The notes beneath the pieces were generated by a model. It saw only the letters and a program-made list of their open reading frames with translations. It had not been told where the DNA came from and did no database searches. This document shows, piece after piece, positions 63,948 to 64,000 of a stretch of 64,000 nucleotides of DNA. A program made the translations under genes and the position numbers. Each line of letters begins with the position of its first letter. The stretch's first letter is position 1. The stretch is from Polyangium mundeleinium (GTDB lineage: Bacteria > Myxococcota_A > Polyangia > Polyangiales > Polyangiaceae): contig NZ_JAQNDO010000001.1 in NCBI RefSeq assembly GCF_028369105.1, positions 6,356,501 through 6,420,500 on the forward strand, given 5' to 3'.

Positions 63948-64000
63948 GCCGCGCCTCCTTCGGCCGGAACGGAGAGCTCGAACCGCGTGACGCCGCCCTC
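63944..64000 (-). CDS. Histidine kinase C-terminus (partial)
   Basis: Last 18 codons, EGGVTRFELSVPAEGGAA, cut by the window edge. The pattern G-x-T-x-F-x-L-x-x-P is the usual end of a histidine-kinase ATPase domain, and it overlaps the response-regulator start, so it is the cognate kinase. Full gene lies outside. Confidence 0.6.
   Translation of the reverse strand, partial: EGGVTRFELSVPAEGGAA

Overview
The window is very GC-rich DNA (codon third positions are almost all G or C) from a predatory or multicellular deltaproteobacterium, most likely a myxobacterium of the Polyangiales (Sorangium/Polyangium type). The evidence is a two-domain geosmin synthase, two bacterial enhancer-binding response regulators, many cysteine-rich or beta-propeller lipoproteins, AgmX-like lipoproteins, a double-CXXCG immunity-type protein, and effector-associated domain (EAD1) proteins. 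No rRNA, tRNA or CRISPR array is seen.

Layout. 1-7.6 kb: a lipoprotein gene and a leftward operon of an NtrC-type regulator, a degenerate ABC exporter, an HlyD adaptor and a TolC channel (type I secretion-like). 7.7-11.6 kb: a small XRE regulator and a leftward sigma factor / TPR-PEGA outer-membrane protein / lipoprotein operon. 11.6-19.4 kb: a rearranged region with IS701-type transposase remnants and a decayed, colinear second copy of the 7.1-10.9 kb block, opened by two foreign inserts (small secreted proteins; an oxidoreductase-MarR pair). 19.36-21.41 kb: a complete-looking group II intron with its maturase. 21.4-23.8 kb: a secreted polymorphic-toxin-like protein and a double-CXXCG (SitI-like) partner. 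24-26 kb: an enoyl-CoA hydratase diverging from a GlxA-type regulator. 26.2-29.6 kb: a broken integrase and a convergent pair of EAD1 proteins (membrane sensor and metallophosphoesterase). 30-36.9 kb: histidine kinase, geosmin synthase, TPR protein and envelope proteins. 38.3-41.9 kb: a second accessory patch (integrase fragment, lower-GC membrane protein, gene fragments, 43-bp minisatellite). 41.9-61.7 kb: mostly ordinary chromosomal genes (propeller lipoproteins, GH3 glucosidase, GIDE protein, MORN lipoprotein, TetR-ferredoxin-reductase cassette, LysM protein, aldo/keto reductase with LysR, nuclease-like protein, radical SAM, EamA). 61.7-62.6 kb: hairpin and tandem repeats without a gene. 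62.7-64 kb: a GAFTGA-less response regulator and the last codons of its kinase.

The two most notable items are these. First, the group II intron lies exactly behind an ATG. Joining 19360 to 21411 gives an uninterrupted toxin frame, and intron segments at 19439-19444 and 19591-19596 are exact complements of the last exon bases. Toxin expression may therefore depend on splicing. Second, the convergent EAD1 pair couples a single-pass membrane protein to a calcineurin-like phosphoesterase and looks like a small conflict or signalling module. All functional assignments are read from sequence alone.
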